A DNA stretch of 41,554 nt from NCBI GenBank assembly GCA_030746535.1, contig JASLML010000009.1, positions 1 to 41,554 of the forward strand, given 5' to 3'. How positions within the stretch are numbered: position 1 is the stretch's first letter; each line of letters starts with the position of its first letter. Source of the DNA: Fidelibacterota bacterium (GTDB lineage Bacteria; Fidelibacterota; Marinisomatia; Marinisomatales; TCS55). The notes beneath the pieces are model-generated. The model was given only the letters and a program-made list of their open reading frames with translations, did not search any database and was not told the origin of the DNA. A program made the translations under genes and the position numbers. Shown here in pieces: positions 1 through 8,652 of the stretch.

Positions 1-1421
1 AAAACTTTTGTTAATTTTCCAGAAAAAGTCGAAAAGTTTACCGATGCTCTGGACCAGTATTCATTAGTAAATATTCGCCATGGCATTGTAAATCCGCGCC
101 GGTTCACCTGAGAAGCCAGATCCCATACACTATCCATGTAATTTGCATTTCCACCTCTTGATAAAGATGTTGCCGACATATTTCCATTTATCATTGTAAA
201 TGCAAATTTGGTTGATTTATTTATATCTGATGTGAGTTTTAGCATCCCTGTTTTTTGGGACAGCCCCGGTTCTGAAACTGCATACAAATACATATCCTGC
301 TCTTGACGGTACGATGCGAAAAACCTTAAATCACCCAACTTGGTGCTTACAAATGGGACAGGGCCTCCAAACCCGGCATCAATATTATAATCAGGGTCAG
401 AAATCGCCCCGTTTTTCCGATGCTCCCAAGTAAATAATTTTTTAGCAGATGCGGGCGTAAGATCATTCGTTGCATCTGCATCAATCAAAGTTTTTTCTGA
501 AACATCATTCCAGCCATTAAACGTTGGGTACTGACGCTGGGTATACTCATCCCACGCACCATTTGTTGTACCTGTCCAAGCAACATCATCATCAAAATAA
601 GGACGATTCCAATACGACGTTTTATCGTAAGGTGATTTGCCAAAATGTTTTTGACCCGGGGGGCTTTGTCGAAGAGAAAAAGTACCAGAATACCGACTCC
701 GGTTACCTTCCTTTGTAACAACATTCACTACTCCTGATCTCATATTATGATATTCTGCACTGAAACCACCCGTCTGAACTGACAAATCCTGTACAGCACT
801 TAATGGAATTCCTGTAATTGGTTTGTTCGTTCTTTCATCCTTCATCGTAATACCATCAACAATAAAAAGAGTTTCTTCGGTTCCTCCACCCCTGACTGAA
901 AAACCGGAAATCCCAGCACGCATGCCGATCACTTCCGAAACGCTGCTCACCGGAAGTTCATTTATTTCATCTGAGGATATGCTTGTCTGGCTAGCAGCTA
1001 CATCCATTTTTATTACTTTTTGTTCCGCCTCTACTACTACCGCTTCACCTTCAATAACCTCTGGTTTAAGGCCAACTTCTATTCTTGTTGTAAGATCTAT
1101 TTCTACCCTGATGTTGGCAAGAACCTTATCTGTAAATCCAATCATGGACACCTTTAATGAATAGGTTCCCGGCGGGACGTTTAAAATATTAAAATGACCA
1201 TCCACATCTGTTGCCGCACCATGATATGTGTCAACCACCTGAAGATTCACTCCTATCAATGGATCTCCCGTATCTAAATTATATACTCGTCCTGATATTT
1301 TCCCTGTTACCCCGGCATAAGCGGAAGAAAAAATGAAAGAAATAACGATTAATAATCTAATGACTGAAGAATTAAGTAAATGCCGTTGGGGTATTATTAA
1401 GTTGTTATTTAAACTATTCAT
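1..1421 (-). CDS. TonB-dependent receptor with carboxypeptidase-regulatory-like domain (partial, C-terminus cut off)
   Basis: Outer-membrane active transporter, read on the minus strand from ATG at 1421 and open to base 1 without a stop, so about 473 residues are present and the beta-barrel continues beyond the window. A signal peptide with a hydrophobic run (LLIVISFIFSSAYA) ends near residue 36. Residues about 42-115 form a carboxypeptidase D regulatory-like repeat (GRVYNLDTGDPLIGVNL, then DGHFNILNVPPGTYSL). A plug domain follows (about 135-240), with FSVRGGGTEETLFIVDG and GVVNVVTKEG. Barrel-like strands come after that. It diverges from the NagB-LmbE gene, so it may import amino-sugar or cell-wall fragments, but nothing in the sequence fixes the substrate. 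No SusD partner is visible in the window. The start has no clear ribosome binding site. Confidence 0.9.
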   Translation of the reverse strand, partial: MNSLNNNLIIPQRHLLNSSVIRLLIVISFIFSSAYAGVTGKISGRVYNLDTGDPLIGVNLQVVDTYHGAATDVDGHFNILNVPPGTYSLKVSMIGFTDKVLANIRVEIDLTTRIEVGLKPEVIEGEAVVVEAEQKVIKMDVAASQTSISSDEINELPVSSVSEVIGMRAGISGFSVRGGGTEETLFIVDGITMKDERTNKPITGIPLSAVQDLSVQTGGFSAEYHNMRSGVVNVVTKEGNRSRYSGTFSLRQSPPGQKHFGKSPYDKTSYWNRPYFDDDVAWTGTTNGAWDEYTQRQYPTFNGWNDVSEKTLIDADATNDLTPASAKKLFTWEHRKNGAISDPDYNIDAGFGGPVPFVSTKLGDLRFFASYRQEQDMYLYAVSEPGLSQKTGMLKLTSDINKSTKFAFTMINGNMSATSLSRGGNANYMDSVWDLASQVNRRGFTMPWRIFTNEYWSRASVNFSTFSGKLTKV

Positions 1422-1510
1422 TTCAGGAGAAAAAAATAATTAATCGGCCTTCTATAGACAAGTAAATAATCTGGAGTTATATTTTGCTTTAAGGATTTAT
1501 AATACAATAC

Positions 1511-1538
1511 ATTATATCCATCTATATGCATTTGAAAA
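1511..1538 (-). promoter_or_regulatory. Candidate promoter for the TonB receptor in the 1422-1621 divergent gap
   Basis: The 200-base AT-rich gap between the divergent receptor and NagB-LmbE genes holds a perfect TATAAT on the minus strand (1511-1516). It is preceded at 16 bases by TTTTCA (1533-1538). The leader to the receptor ATG would be about 85 bases. AT-rich DNA yields such matches by chance, and the sigma specificity of this organism is unknown. I saw no riboswitch or strong inverted repeat in the gap. Confidence 0.3.
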
Positions 1539-1621
1539 ATAATAATTCATCAGATATGGTATTTAATTTAGGGATACTATTAATAATATTACATCTATCT
1601 TAAACGCTGTTATTGCGAATA

Positions 1622-3958
1622 ATGAAACACCAAATAATGTCCCAAGTCGAATCCGCTTTTGCAAACAACCAGGATTTCAAATCGCAGTCAAGCCGGATTC
1701 CATATATATTAGTTGATAATTTCCCCGACCTTGGCCTTCTCACTTCTCTCCGATTCTTAGAATGGGCTTCAGAAAATCCGGAAGGAATTATCAGCCTTCC
1801 AACAGGCAAAACTCCTGAATACTTTATCAAATGGACTCAACATATACTCAATAATTGGGATGAGAAGGATGTTATAAGCCTAAGAATCGAGCGTGGACTG
1901 GATTTAAAAAAGAAGCCGAATCTTTCAAACTTAACATTTGTACAAATCGATGAATTTTATCCGATGGATCCGCAACAACATAACAGCTTCTTTAATTATG
2001 TTAATAAATTTTATCTGGATGAATTTGAAATTCCGGCAAAAAATGCTCTCTTGATGAATTGCAATGAAATTCCCCTGATTGATAACAAACATTGGGGGAA
2101 TGTCTTTCCGAAAGGAATTATTGATTTATCGCTTCGTCACCGGGAACCAAAATCAGCTATTGAGAAAAATCAGCAGGATTCCATTTATCTTATTGATCAG
2201 TGGTGCAATCAATATGAGAATAAAATTCAGGAGCTTGGAGGAATTGGATTTTTCCTAGGAGGCATAGGCCCGGACGGCCATATTGCTTTTAATATCCGCG
2301 GATCAGAGCACAATTCCACGACCAGATTGCTGGAAACAAATTTCGAAACTCAAGCGGCCGCGGCCACAGATTTAGGCGGAATTGAAATCAGTAAAAACCG
2401 TCTCGTTATCACCATTGGGCTTGGGACTATTACCTATAATAAAGATGCAGCTGCGATTATTATTGCTGCAGGCGAGGCAAAGGCATCGGTTGTTAAACAG
2501 TCAATTGAGTCCAAACCCGATGTGAAATATCCTGCTTCAGTATTGCAAAACATGCCGAACAGCAGGTTTTATCTAACAAAAGGTGCGGCTAAACATGTAA
2601 CAGATATAGAAAATAAATATTGGAATGAGGCGCCTTGGGATGCATCCAAACAGCAGTGGGCTCTTCTTCGGCTCTCGAAAAAAATCAATACGTTTGGGAA
2701 AAAACTGACGGAAGAAGATTTGAAAAATGATCCGCTCTGCAAAACTATTCCAAATTTAGGGAAATCAACTGCGCAGGATATTATAGCGGAAATTGATGCA
2801 AAGGTTCAAAAAGGTATCGCCGAAGAGACAAACCAGATATTTTACCATACAGGCCCCCACCACGATGATATTATGCTTGGCATGATGCCTCATATTATTC
2901 ATTTGCTTCGACCGCCAACGAATACACACCATTTTGCGAACATGACGTCCGGGTTTACATCCGTAACAAACAGCTTCGTGTCAGAAATTCTTAAAACGGT
3001 TGGCGGCTTTCTTTCTGAAGGAACGATTCAAATGGTCGATTATCCGGATTTTTTCTCTGAAGGATTCACCCGCAAGTGGGATAAAGATGTGTATCATTAT
3101 TTAGATAATATCGCTAGAAATAATCCTGATGAGCAAAAACGCGGCATGGCACACCGGATTGTAAGGTGCCTCGTTACCATTTATTCCATTCATGACAAGG
3201 CAGATCTCGAAGACAGAATAAAGAGTGTCATTGACGAACTGGATAATTGTTACGACGGAGAAAAAAATTCAGCAGAAATCCAGAAGCTCAAAGGAATGAT
3301 TAGAGAATATGAAGAAGAACTGGTTTGGGCAAATTACGGAGTCAGGGTTAAGGATATTCATCATCTGAGGCTTGGATTTTATACGGGTGATATATTCACC
3401 AAAGCTCCGGAAAGAACTCGCGATGTATTACCAATTTTAGATCATTTAAAAAAGATTGAACCGACAGTTATATCCCTCGCGCTCGATCCCGAGGGGAGCG
3501 GGCCGGATACCCACTACAAAGTGCTGCAGGCAATTGCCGACGCCGTTAGATTATGGAAAAAAGAAAAAGATTTATCCCAACTTCGTATTTGGGGTTACCG
3601 CAATGTTTGGTACCGATTTAGTTTAGATGAAGCAGACATCATTGTCCCAGTTACATTGAATTCCATGGCGATCCTTAAATCAACATTTTTGAATTGTTAT
3701 TTGAGCCAAAAAAATGCTTCCTTCCCCAGCTATGAATTGGACGGACCATTTTGTGATCTCTCCCAAAAAATCTGGGTGGAACAGCATCAGGATTTACAAT
3801 TACTGCTCGGAAGAGATTATTGGTACCAAAATGAAAATCCGCATTTACGAGCTGTACACGGCGCCATTTATTTAAAAGAAATGAATGTAGACGAATTCCT
3901 GGATTCTGCCCGCGAGCTCGAAGAAACAATGGAAGGGAATTTATCCCAGGAACGCTAG
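1622..3958 (+). CDS. Glucosamine-6-phosphate deaminase-like protein fused to a PIG-L/LmbE deacetylase-like domain
   Basis: A 778-residue two-domain cytoplasmic protein. The N-terminal half resembles NagB (glucosamine-6-phosphate isomerase/deaminase): TFVQIDEFYP near residue 108 and GGIGPDGHIAFN ending at 224, with Asp218 and His220 matching the catalytic Asp/His of E. coli NagB. The C-terminal half (about 405-745) resembles PIG-L/LmbE zinc amidases, with GPHHDDIMLG at 411-420 in place of the usual HPDDE-type motif. This fusion is known from Bacteroidota, where it is annotated as glucosamine-6-phosphate deaminase-like. The position of NagB Glu148 (the E of AFNEP) is Ile225 here, so ordinary deaminase activity is uncertain. 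ATG 1622 is chosen over an in-frame TTG at 1613; ATG 1637 is another option. No ribosome binding site is visible. It fits a role in GlcNAc/GlcN metabolism beside the salvage genes. Confidence 0.88.
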   Translation: MKHQIMSQVESAFANNQDFKSQSSRIPYILVDNFPDLGLLTSLRFLEWASENPEGIISLPTGKTPEYFIKWTQHILNNWDEKDVISLRIERGLDLKKKPNLSNLTFVQIDEFYPMDPQQHNSFFNYVNKFYLDEFEIPAKNALLMNCNEIPLIDNKHWGNVFPKGIIDLSLRHREPKSAIEKNQQDSIYLIDQWCNQYENKIQELGGIGFFLGGIGPDGHIAFNIRGSEHNSTTRLLETNFETQAAAATDLGGIEISKNRLVITIGLGTITYNKDAAAIIIAAGEAKASVVKQSIESKPDVKYPASVLQNMPNSRFYLTKGAAKHVTDIENKYWNEAPWDASKQQWALLRLSKKINTFGKKLTEEDLKNDPLCKTIPNLGKSTAQDIIAEIDAKVQKGIAEETNQIFYHTGPHHDDIMLGMMPHIIHLLRPPTNTHHFANMTSGFTSVTNSFVSEILKTVGGFLSEGTIQMVDYPDFFSEGFTRKWDKDVYHYLDNIARNNPDEQKRGMAHRIVRCLVTIYSIHDKADLEDRIKSVIDELDNCYDGEKNSAEIQKLKGMIREYEEELVWANYGVRVKDIHHLRLGFYTGDIFTKAPERTRDVLPILDHLKKIEPTVISLALDPEGSGPDTHYKVLQAIADAVRLWKKEKDLSQLRIWGYRNVWYRFSLDEADIIVPVTLNSMAILKSTFLNCYLSQKNASFPSYELDGPFCDLSQKIWVEQHQDLQLLLGRDYWYQNENPHLRAVHGAIYLKEMNVDEFLDSARELEETMEGNLSQER

Positions 3959-3963
3959 AAAAT

Positions 3964-4800
3964 TTATTCTAACGGCTCAAACCTGTAGACCATCATCCCG
4001 TCAAAAATCGGGCCGTCTTCCCTGAAATAATAGGACATAAAATCCTCCCTGAGCGTCGTCCCTTTTGCCTGCGATGCATGCAGAATATCTGTATTATCAA
4101 TGATCATTCCTTCATGGGCAATAACGATACCTTGAGAGAAATAGGACTTTTTTACAAATGCCACACCGCACACCTCCGGCAGATTTTCTAAAAACGCTGC
4201 GGTTACATTTTCACTAGGAAGGAATTCCATAATCATATGTTGCTTCCATCCCAAATCAAGGAATTCGCTTCCGTCCGATTTTTCATTCAAAACGATTTCC
4301 ACCTGCTCAAGATCAGTCCTGCGGGTGAGGTCTTTTGTAATATCAATTGTTGAAGGATGAAAAGAAATCCTGTGTGACGTATAATGCCATCTGCTTTGAA
4401 AGGTTGGCCTCTTCTCCCCTTTTTGATCCGGCTTGTAATGAATGTCTATCATGATTTCTTTTGCTTCGTCCCAGTCTTCGCTTTGGACGAATGCCATACA
4501 TGTCAAAATATGTGCGGTGCAGTCGGACACATCCAAACGAATGATCGGATCGGGATCGGGATCTATTTCTTCTCCCAGCTTGAAAATCTCATATGGAGTG
4601 CCGATCCGCCAGAGCGCGAAAGCTTTCAACCGATCATGAAAGTCGGGATATCTTTGTCGAAATTCCGGGAGCAGTTCCGAGACTTCATCTTTCGTCAATG
4701 TCCACGGTTTTGGGATCGTTTCAACCCAGTCCCACCGCTCTTCGGCCTGACCAATGAGAATAATGGGAATTGTCAGATATACAAAAAAATTAATCTTCAT
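3964..4800 (-). CDS. DUF1460 family exported N-acetylmuramoyl-L-alanine amidase-like protein
   Basis: A 278-residue protein with a short N-terminal signal (MKINFFVYLTIPIILIGQA), so periplasmic or exported. It matches the DUF1460 pattern: a catalytic-type cysteine in LDVSDCTAH (Cys94), the SRWHYTSH segment (His139) and a later histidine in IVIAHEGMI (His229). This arrangement is expected of an NlpC/P60-like cysteine peptidase fold. DUF1460 proteins are predicted to cut amide bonds in peptidoglycan. The gene starts 5 bases after the GH3 / serine hydrolase gene and is probably cotranscribed with it. It converges on the NagB-LmbE gene with only 5 bases between the stops. The family is clear; the bond cut is inferred from family and context. 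Confidence 0.85.
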   Translation of the reverse strand: MKINFFVYLTIPIILIGQAEERWDWVETIPKPWTLTKDEVSELLPEFRQRYPDFHDRLKAFALWRIGTPYEIFKLGEEIDPDPDPIIRLDVSDCTAHILTCMAFVQSEDWDEAKEIMIDIHYKPDQKGEKRPTFQSRWHYTSHRISFHPSTIDITKDLTRRTDLEQVEIVLNEKSDGSEFLDLGWKQHMIMEFLPSENVTAAFLENLPEVCGVAFVKKSYFSQGIVIAHEGMIIDNTDILHASQAKGTTLREDFMSYYFREDGPIFDGMMVYRFEPLE

Positions 4801-4805
4801 AAAAA

Positions 4806-7727
4806 TCAGTTGGGATTATGAGTCTGCCATCTGTTTCGCAATAATAGGTTAGGATTTTGCTCGGATAATCCAACGGCTCTGTAGGCGGCGGAATTCAGTT
4901 GGTGCTGCCAATCATAATATTTCGGATTCTTACGCGAGCGATAAGGATGTACAGCATTGGTCAATAGAATAACGATCATTTCGTTTTCAGGATCAATCCA
5001 CAACGAAGTCCCCGTAAATCCCGTATGACCGAAGCTGGAATCGCTCAAGAATACCCCTCCGCTCGAAGAATCAGATGGGCTGTCCCACCCCAAGCATCTC
5101 GAACTTCCCGGAATAATGCCGGCCTTAGAAGTGAATTCGGATACAGTGCCTTCTCTGAAAATGCGTTTCCAGCCGTACAAACCGCTGTTCAGCATCATTT
5201 GCGAAAAAACTGCTAAATCTCTTGCCGTACTGAATATTCCCGCATGCCCGGTTACGCCGCCGAAATACCGTGCATTTTCATCATGCACCACACCGTGAAC
5301 AGCATCGCCATTCGCATCTATCTCTGTTGGCAAAATCCGGTGAAGTTTTGAAATGGAAGGATTAAATCCGGTTTCTGTCATTCCCAGCGGTTCAAAAATT
5401 TCATTCGTTAAAAAAGTGTCTAATGTTGATCCTGATGTTTCCTCGATAATTTTTCCGAGAATCATAAATCCAATGTCGGAATATCTGGTTTTCTTTCCGG
5501 GGCCGCTTTCCACCTCCGTTGCGATAACATCATCCCACTGTGCCTTTTGCCTGTAAAACTTTTTGAAAGGCGGAAGGCCTGAAGTGTGGCTCAATAAATG
5601 CCGAATGGTTGTATTCGTTTTTCCCGGATCATAAAAATTGTCCTGATGCTGAATCACTCTATCATCGAGTTTTAGTTTGTTTTGGTCCGCTAATTTCATG
5701 ATTCCGGATGTAGTGCCTATTACTTTGGTGAGCGAGGCAAGGTCAAAAATATCGGACGGATGTACCTGATTTTTCTTGTCGTAGGTGTGATAACCGAAAG
5801 CTTCATGAAAAAAGATTATACCATCTTTAGCCGCAAGAAGCACTCCGCCTGGCCATGCGGAATCCTCAACTGCTGACTGCATGAGTCTGCGCAATTCAGT
5901 TGCATCCGCACCAATCTCGTAGGGCATCGCTTGTTTTAATTGCGTTCCGGGCTTGGCCGTGCTCTTTGTAATCGGAGTCTGCGATGGTTCAATCTGAATT
6001 CCGAACCCCATTTCTGCCACTCCGGGAATGGTGATCGGAAGCTTTCCGTTTATGGCATTTTTCCCAAGCAATGCTTTGGCGGCAGCGGATTGGAGGACCG
6101 AATTTCCTTTATAAGCGCAGAGATAAGCGGGAACATCAGGGAAATCCTGAATGAGATAAGGATTCCCAAAACTTACCATAATAAGATTCTCTGATTTTTT
6201 GGTGAGATTTCGGACAAAATCTGCTTCAGCGTCCGGAAGGCCGATCCTGTCCTTATGCGCTTTCGGACTTGCAAATACATTTAGAATTACCATCTGATCG
6301 GGAACAATCTGGTTCATAACTGACTGCAGATAATCTGAACTATCTGACTCGTCTATCTGAAATTGAATTACCTTTTTCCCGCTCTGCCGAATGAGGCGTG
6401 ACATCGTGCTTTCTGAATGGTTGTTTGGTGAGTCATACATATCAATCAAAACCCAGGCATCGCTTGAACCCGTATCAAGAGGAATGACATTGTTTTCATT
6501 TTTCACCAATGTCAGTGATTGCTCAGCAATTTGCGACGCTATTTTTTTATTCTTAGATAAACCGAGTGTTTTTTGAGCATATGATAAATCAATGGTCCGT
6601 TTTTCATGCAAGCCAATTTTTTCCTTCATCCTCAGCATTTTCAATGCTGATTCATCGATCCGTGAGAGATCAATAATTCCTTCTCTAACTGCCTTCTCAA
6701 CAACATCGATTGCTTTGGTTACGTTTTGCGCTTGAATAATAAAGTTGCATCCTGCGTTAATGGCGTGTATAAGTCCGTAATCGTTGGAATAATTTTTTGT
6801 GATGCCGCCCATTCCCATCGCGTCCGTTACTACGACACCGTCAAATCCAAGTTCGCCCTTTAACACATCCGTAACCCAATACGGGGACAGCGTTGCCGGC
6901 AGATCGGCATTCGGCTGGTAATCGGGTGCGGTAACATGGGCCACCATCACCGCATCAACGCCATTTGCGATGGCGTGCCGAAAAGGTTCAATTTCCACTG
7001 ACCAAATTCGCGCTGAATCGCTGGGAATACTTGCAAGGCTTGAATGAGAATCTGTTTCTGTATCTCCGTGCCCGGGAAAATGCTTGGCCGTGGAAAGCAT
7101 TCCATGATCCTTAAGTCCGCGGATATATTCCACAGAAAATTTGTTTACGATCTCTGCTGTTTCTCCAAAAGATCTCGTATTTATAATCGGGTTTGCGGGA
7201 TTGTTGTTTATATCGGTTACCGGTGAAAAATTCCAGTGAATACCAACAGCTCCAGCTTCCATTGCCGAAATTCTTCCCGCTTCATACGCAAGATTTGGAT
7301 CACCTGTTGCGGCAATTGCCATAAGCGGAGGAAGGTCGGTCCCGGCTTTATACCGCTGATTCAGACCGTATTCAATATCCGCATCAACGATGATCGGAAT
7401 CTTTGACATCCGCTGTAGCTCATTCAGCATTGTCAGGGATGCACCAGTTTCACCGTACCAAATATGAATACCTCCAACTCCGTCCTGTTGAATGACACGC
7501 GTTATTTCTTTCCACCGCGCATCTTCTGCATTCATGAATTTCATATGCATTCCATAGAGCATCATTTGACCTATTTTCTCTCTTAGCGTCAGCGATGCTA
7601 AAGTTCGTTCAGCCCAGGATTGCTGAGACAAAACTGCTGATGGCCCTGAGCATCCGTTGATCAGAATAACTGCAATAAATGCCCAAATAAATGGAAGAAA
7701 TTTCTTTTCAGTTGTTTTACTATTCAT
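4806..7727 (-). CDS. Lipoprotein: GH3 beta-N-acetylglucosaminidase fused to a beta-lactamase-family serine hydrolase
   Basis: A 973-residue envelope enzyme. The N-terminus is a lipoprotein signal ending at Cys26 (LINGC). Residues about 40-385 are a NagZ-type GH3 domain: KHFPGHGDTETDSH at 215-228 supplies the Asp226/His228 acid-base dyad, and VVVTDAMGMGG holds nucleophile Asp302. A GH3 C-terminal-like region follows to about 600. Residues about 620-960 form a class C beta-lactamase / D-Ala peptidase fold: SLTK (Ser665, Lys668), YSD at 749-751 and HTG at 901-903. Both active sites look intact. It could trim GlcNAc from wall glycan and act on peptide stems or esters. ATG 7727 is preferred; a TTG at 7751 is in frame but would only lengthen the signal peptide. 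Both neighbours in the same direction are hydrolases. Confidence 0.92.
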   Translation of the reverse strand: MNSKTTEKKFLPFIWAFIAVILINGCSGPSAVLSQQSWAERTLASLTLREKIGQMMLYGMHMKFMNAEDARWKEITRVIQQDGVGGIHIWYGETGASLTMLNELQRMSKIPIIVDADIEYGLNQRYKAGTDLPPLMAIAATGDPNLAYEAGRISAMEAGAVGIHWNFSPVTDINNNPANPIINTRSFGETAEIVNKFSVEYIRGLKDHGMLSTAKHFPGHGDTETDSHSSLASIPSDSARIWSVEIEPFRHAIANGVDAVMVAHVTAPDYQPNADLPATLSPYWVTDVLKGELGFDGVVVTDAMGMGGITKNYSNDYGLIHAINAGCNFIIQAQNVTKAIDVVEKAVREGIIDLSRIDESALKMLRMKEKIGLHEKRTIDLSYAQKTLGLSKNKKIASQIAEQSLTLVKNENNVIPLDTGSSDAWVLIDMYDSPNNHSESTMSRLIRQSGKKVIQFQIDESDSSDYLQSVMNQIVPDQMVILNVFASPKAHKDRIGLPDAEADFVRNLTKKSENLIMVSFGNPYLIQDFPDVPAYLCAYKGNSVLQSAAAKALLGKNAINGKLPITIPGVAEMGFGIQIEPSQTPITKSTAKPGTQLKQAMPYEIGADATELRRLMQSAVEDSAWPGGVLLAAKDGIIFFHEAFGYHTYDKKNQVHPSDIFDLASLTKVIGTTSGIMKLADQNKLKLDDRVIQHQDNFYDPGKTNTTIRHLLSHTSGLPPFKKFYRQKAQWDDVIATEVESGPGKKTRYSDIGFMILGKIIEETSGSTLDTFLTNEIFEPLGMTETGFNPSISKLHRILPTEIDANGDAVHGVVHDENARYFGGVTGHAGIFSTARDLAVFSQMMLNSGLYGWKRIFREGTVSEFTSKAGIIPGSSRCLGWDSPSDSSSGGVFLSDSSFGHTGFTGTSLWIDPENEMIVILLTNAVHPYRSRKNPKYYDWQHQLNSAAYRAVGLSEQNPNLLLRNRWQTHNPN

Positions 7728-7756
7728 ATTTGCAGATTGTAATTGCTTCAAAAAAA

Positions 7757-8599
7757 TTATTTTCGGTAAAAAAACTGATCAAAAAATTGCACATGCTTTT
7801 CCAGAGATTCAACCCAGTATTCCCATGAATGCCCCCCTGCTTTTTCTATAAAAGTATGGGCTATATTGAATTCTTTCAATTTTACATGGAATAATTTATT
7901 GGAGTTATAGAATACATCATCCACACCGCAATCAATTATTATATGTGTTTGCAATTCAGCAAATCTCGAGGCATTTGAAAGAATGGAATAATTGGACCAT
8001 CGTTCTGGAAATTCTTCATAAGAACCAATTTTTTCAGCCAACTCATATTTTTTTGATGTTGATTCCAATTCAAGTACACCACTCATGCTTCCTGCAGCTC
8101 CAAATAAATATGGAAACTCCAGGGCCAGATACAACGCGCCGTGCCCTCCCATGCTCAGGCCGGTAATCGCCCTTGATTCTCTGGCATTAAGCGTTCTGAA
8201 GTTGTTGTCTACATAGGCAACAACTTCCAATCCCACATATGTTTTATACTGGCTTTCAGGCATTACAGGACTGTCCAAATACCAGCTACTACTGCCTCCA
8301 TCCGGACAAACTATTATTAGATTATATGTATCGGATAATATCCCAATTTCCATGTGCTTTGACCAGTCGGCATAACCGCCTCCATATCCGTGCAGCAAGT
8401 AGATGACTGGGTAGGAAATATTTTCCTGATGATAGCTGTCTGGAATTGTTATGATACAATTGAAAGCCGTATTCATAGCTGCACTAGGGATTGTTTCTTT
8501 TCTTAGTTCATATCCTGCAAGCGAACCGGATATAATTAAGAAGACGTGGATTGCACAAATTTTGTTCTTCATTGAAAAGTAAAATTTAGAGATATTCAT
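7757..8599 (-). CDS. Exported alpha/beta-hydrolase esterase (esterase D / feruloyl-esterase-like)
   Basis: About 280 residues. After a hydrophobic signal (ICAIHVFLIISGSLAG) comes an esterase D-type alpha/beta hydrolase: oxyanion region YLLHGYGGGYADW, nucleophile elbow GLSMGG with Ser149, an acid residue in DCGVDDVF and the histidine in GGHSWEYW. The family includes S-formylglutathione hydrolases, tributyrin esterases and feruloyl or acetyl-xylan esterases. A periplasmic carbohydrate or peptidoglycan O-acetyl esterase would fit the neighbours, but this is context only. It is the first gene of a minus-strand trio, 29 bases before the GH3 fusion gene. Starts at 8599 or 8572 both leave a signal peptide; the TTG at 8650 is less likely. 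Confidence 0.85.
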   Translation of the reverse strand: MNISKFYFSMKNKICAIHVFLIISGSLAGYELRKETIPSAAMNTAFNCIITIPDSYHQENISYPVIYLLHGYGGGYADWSKHMEIGILSDTYNLIIVCPDGGSSSWYLDSPVMPESQYKTYVGLEVVAYVDNNFRTLNARESRAITGLSMGGHGALYLALEFPYLFGAAGSMSGVLELESTSKKYELAEKIGSYEEFPERWSNYSILSNASRFAELQTHIIIDCGVDDVFYNSNKLFHVKLKEFNIAHTFIEKAGGHSWEYWVESLEKHVQFFDQFFYRK

Positions 8600-8652
8600 T
8601 AGGTAAATCTTTAATTTTCTTCCAGTATGACAATGAATAGAATAGCGCAATA

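Noticed and set aside
1498-1503. A plus-strand TATAAT upstream of the NagB-LmbE gene
   Set aside because: No acceptable -35 element lies 16 to 18 bases upstream, and the region is AT-rich, so a chance match is likely.
3956-3971. Small inverted repeat TAGAA-AATTTA-TTCTA spanning both convergent stop codons
   Set aside because: Five AT-rich base pairs are too weak for a factor-independent terminator, and no clear U-tract follows.
4384-4821. Open frame opposite the DUF1460 gene
   Set aside because: It is antisense to a gene with clear family motifs, and its translation shows no domain or plausible start context.
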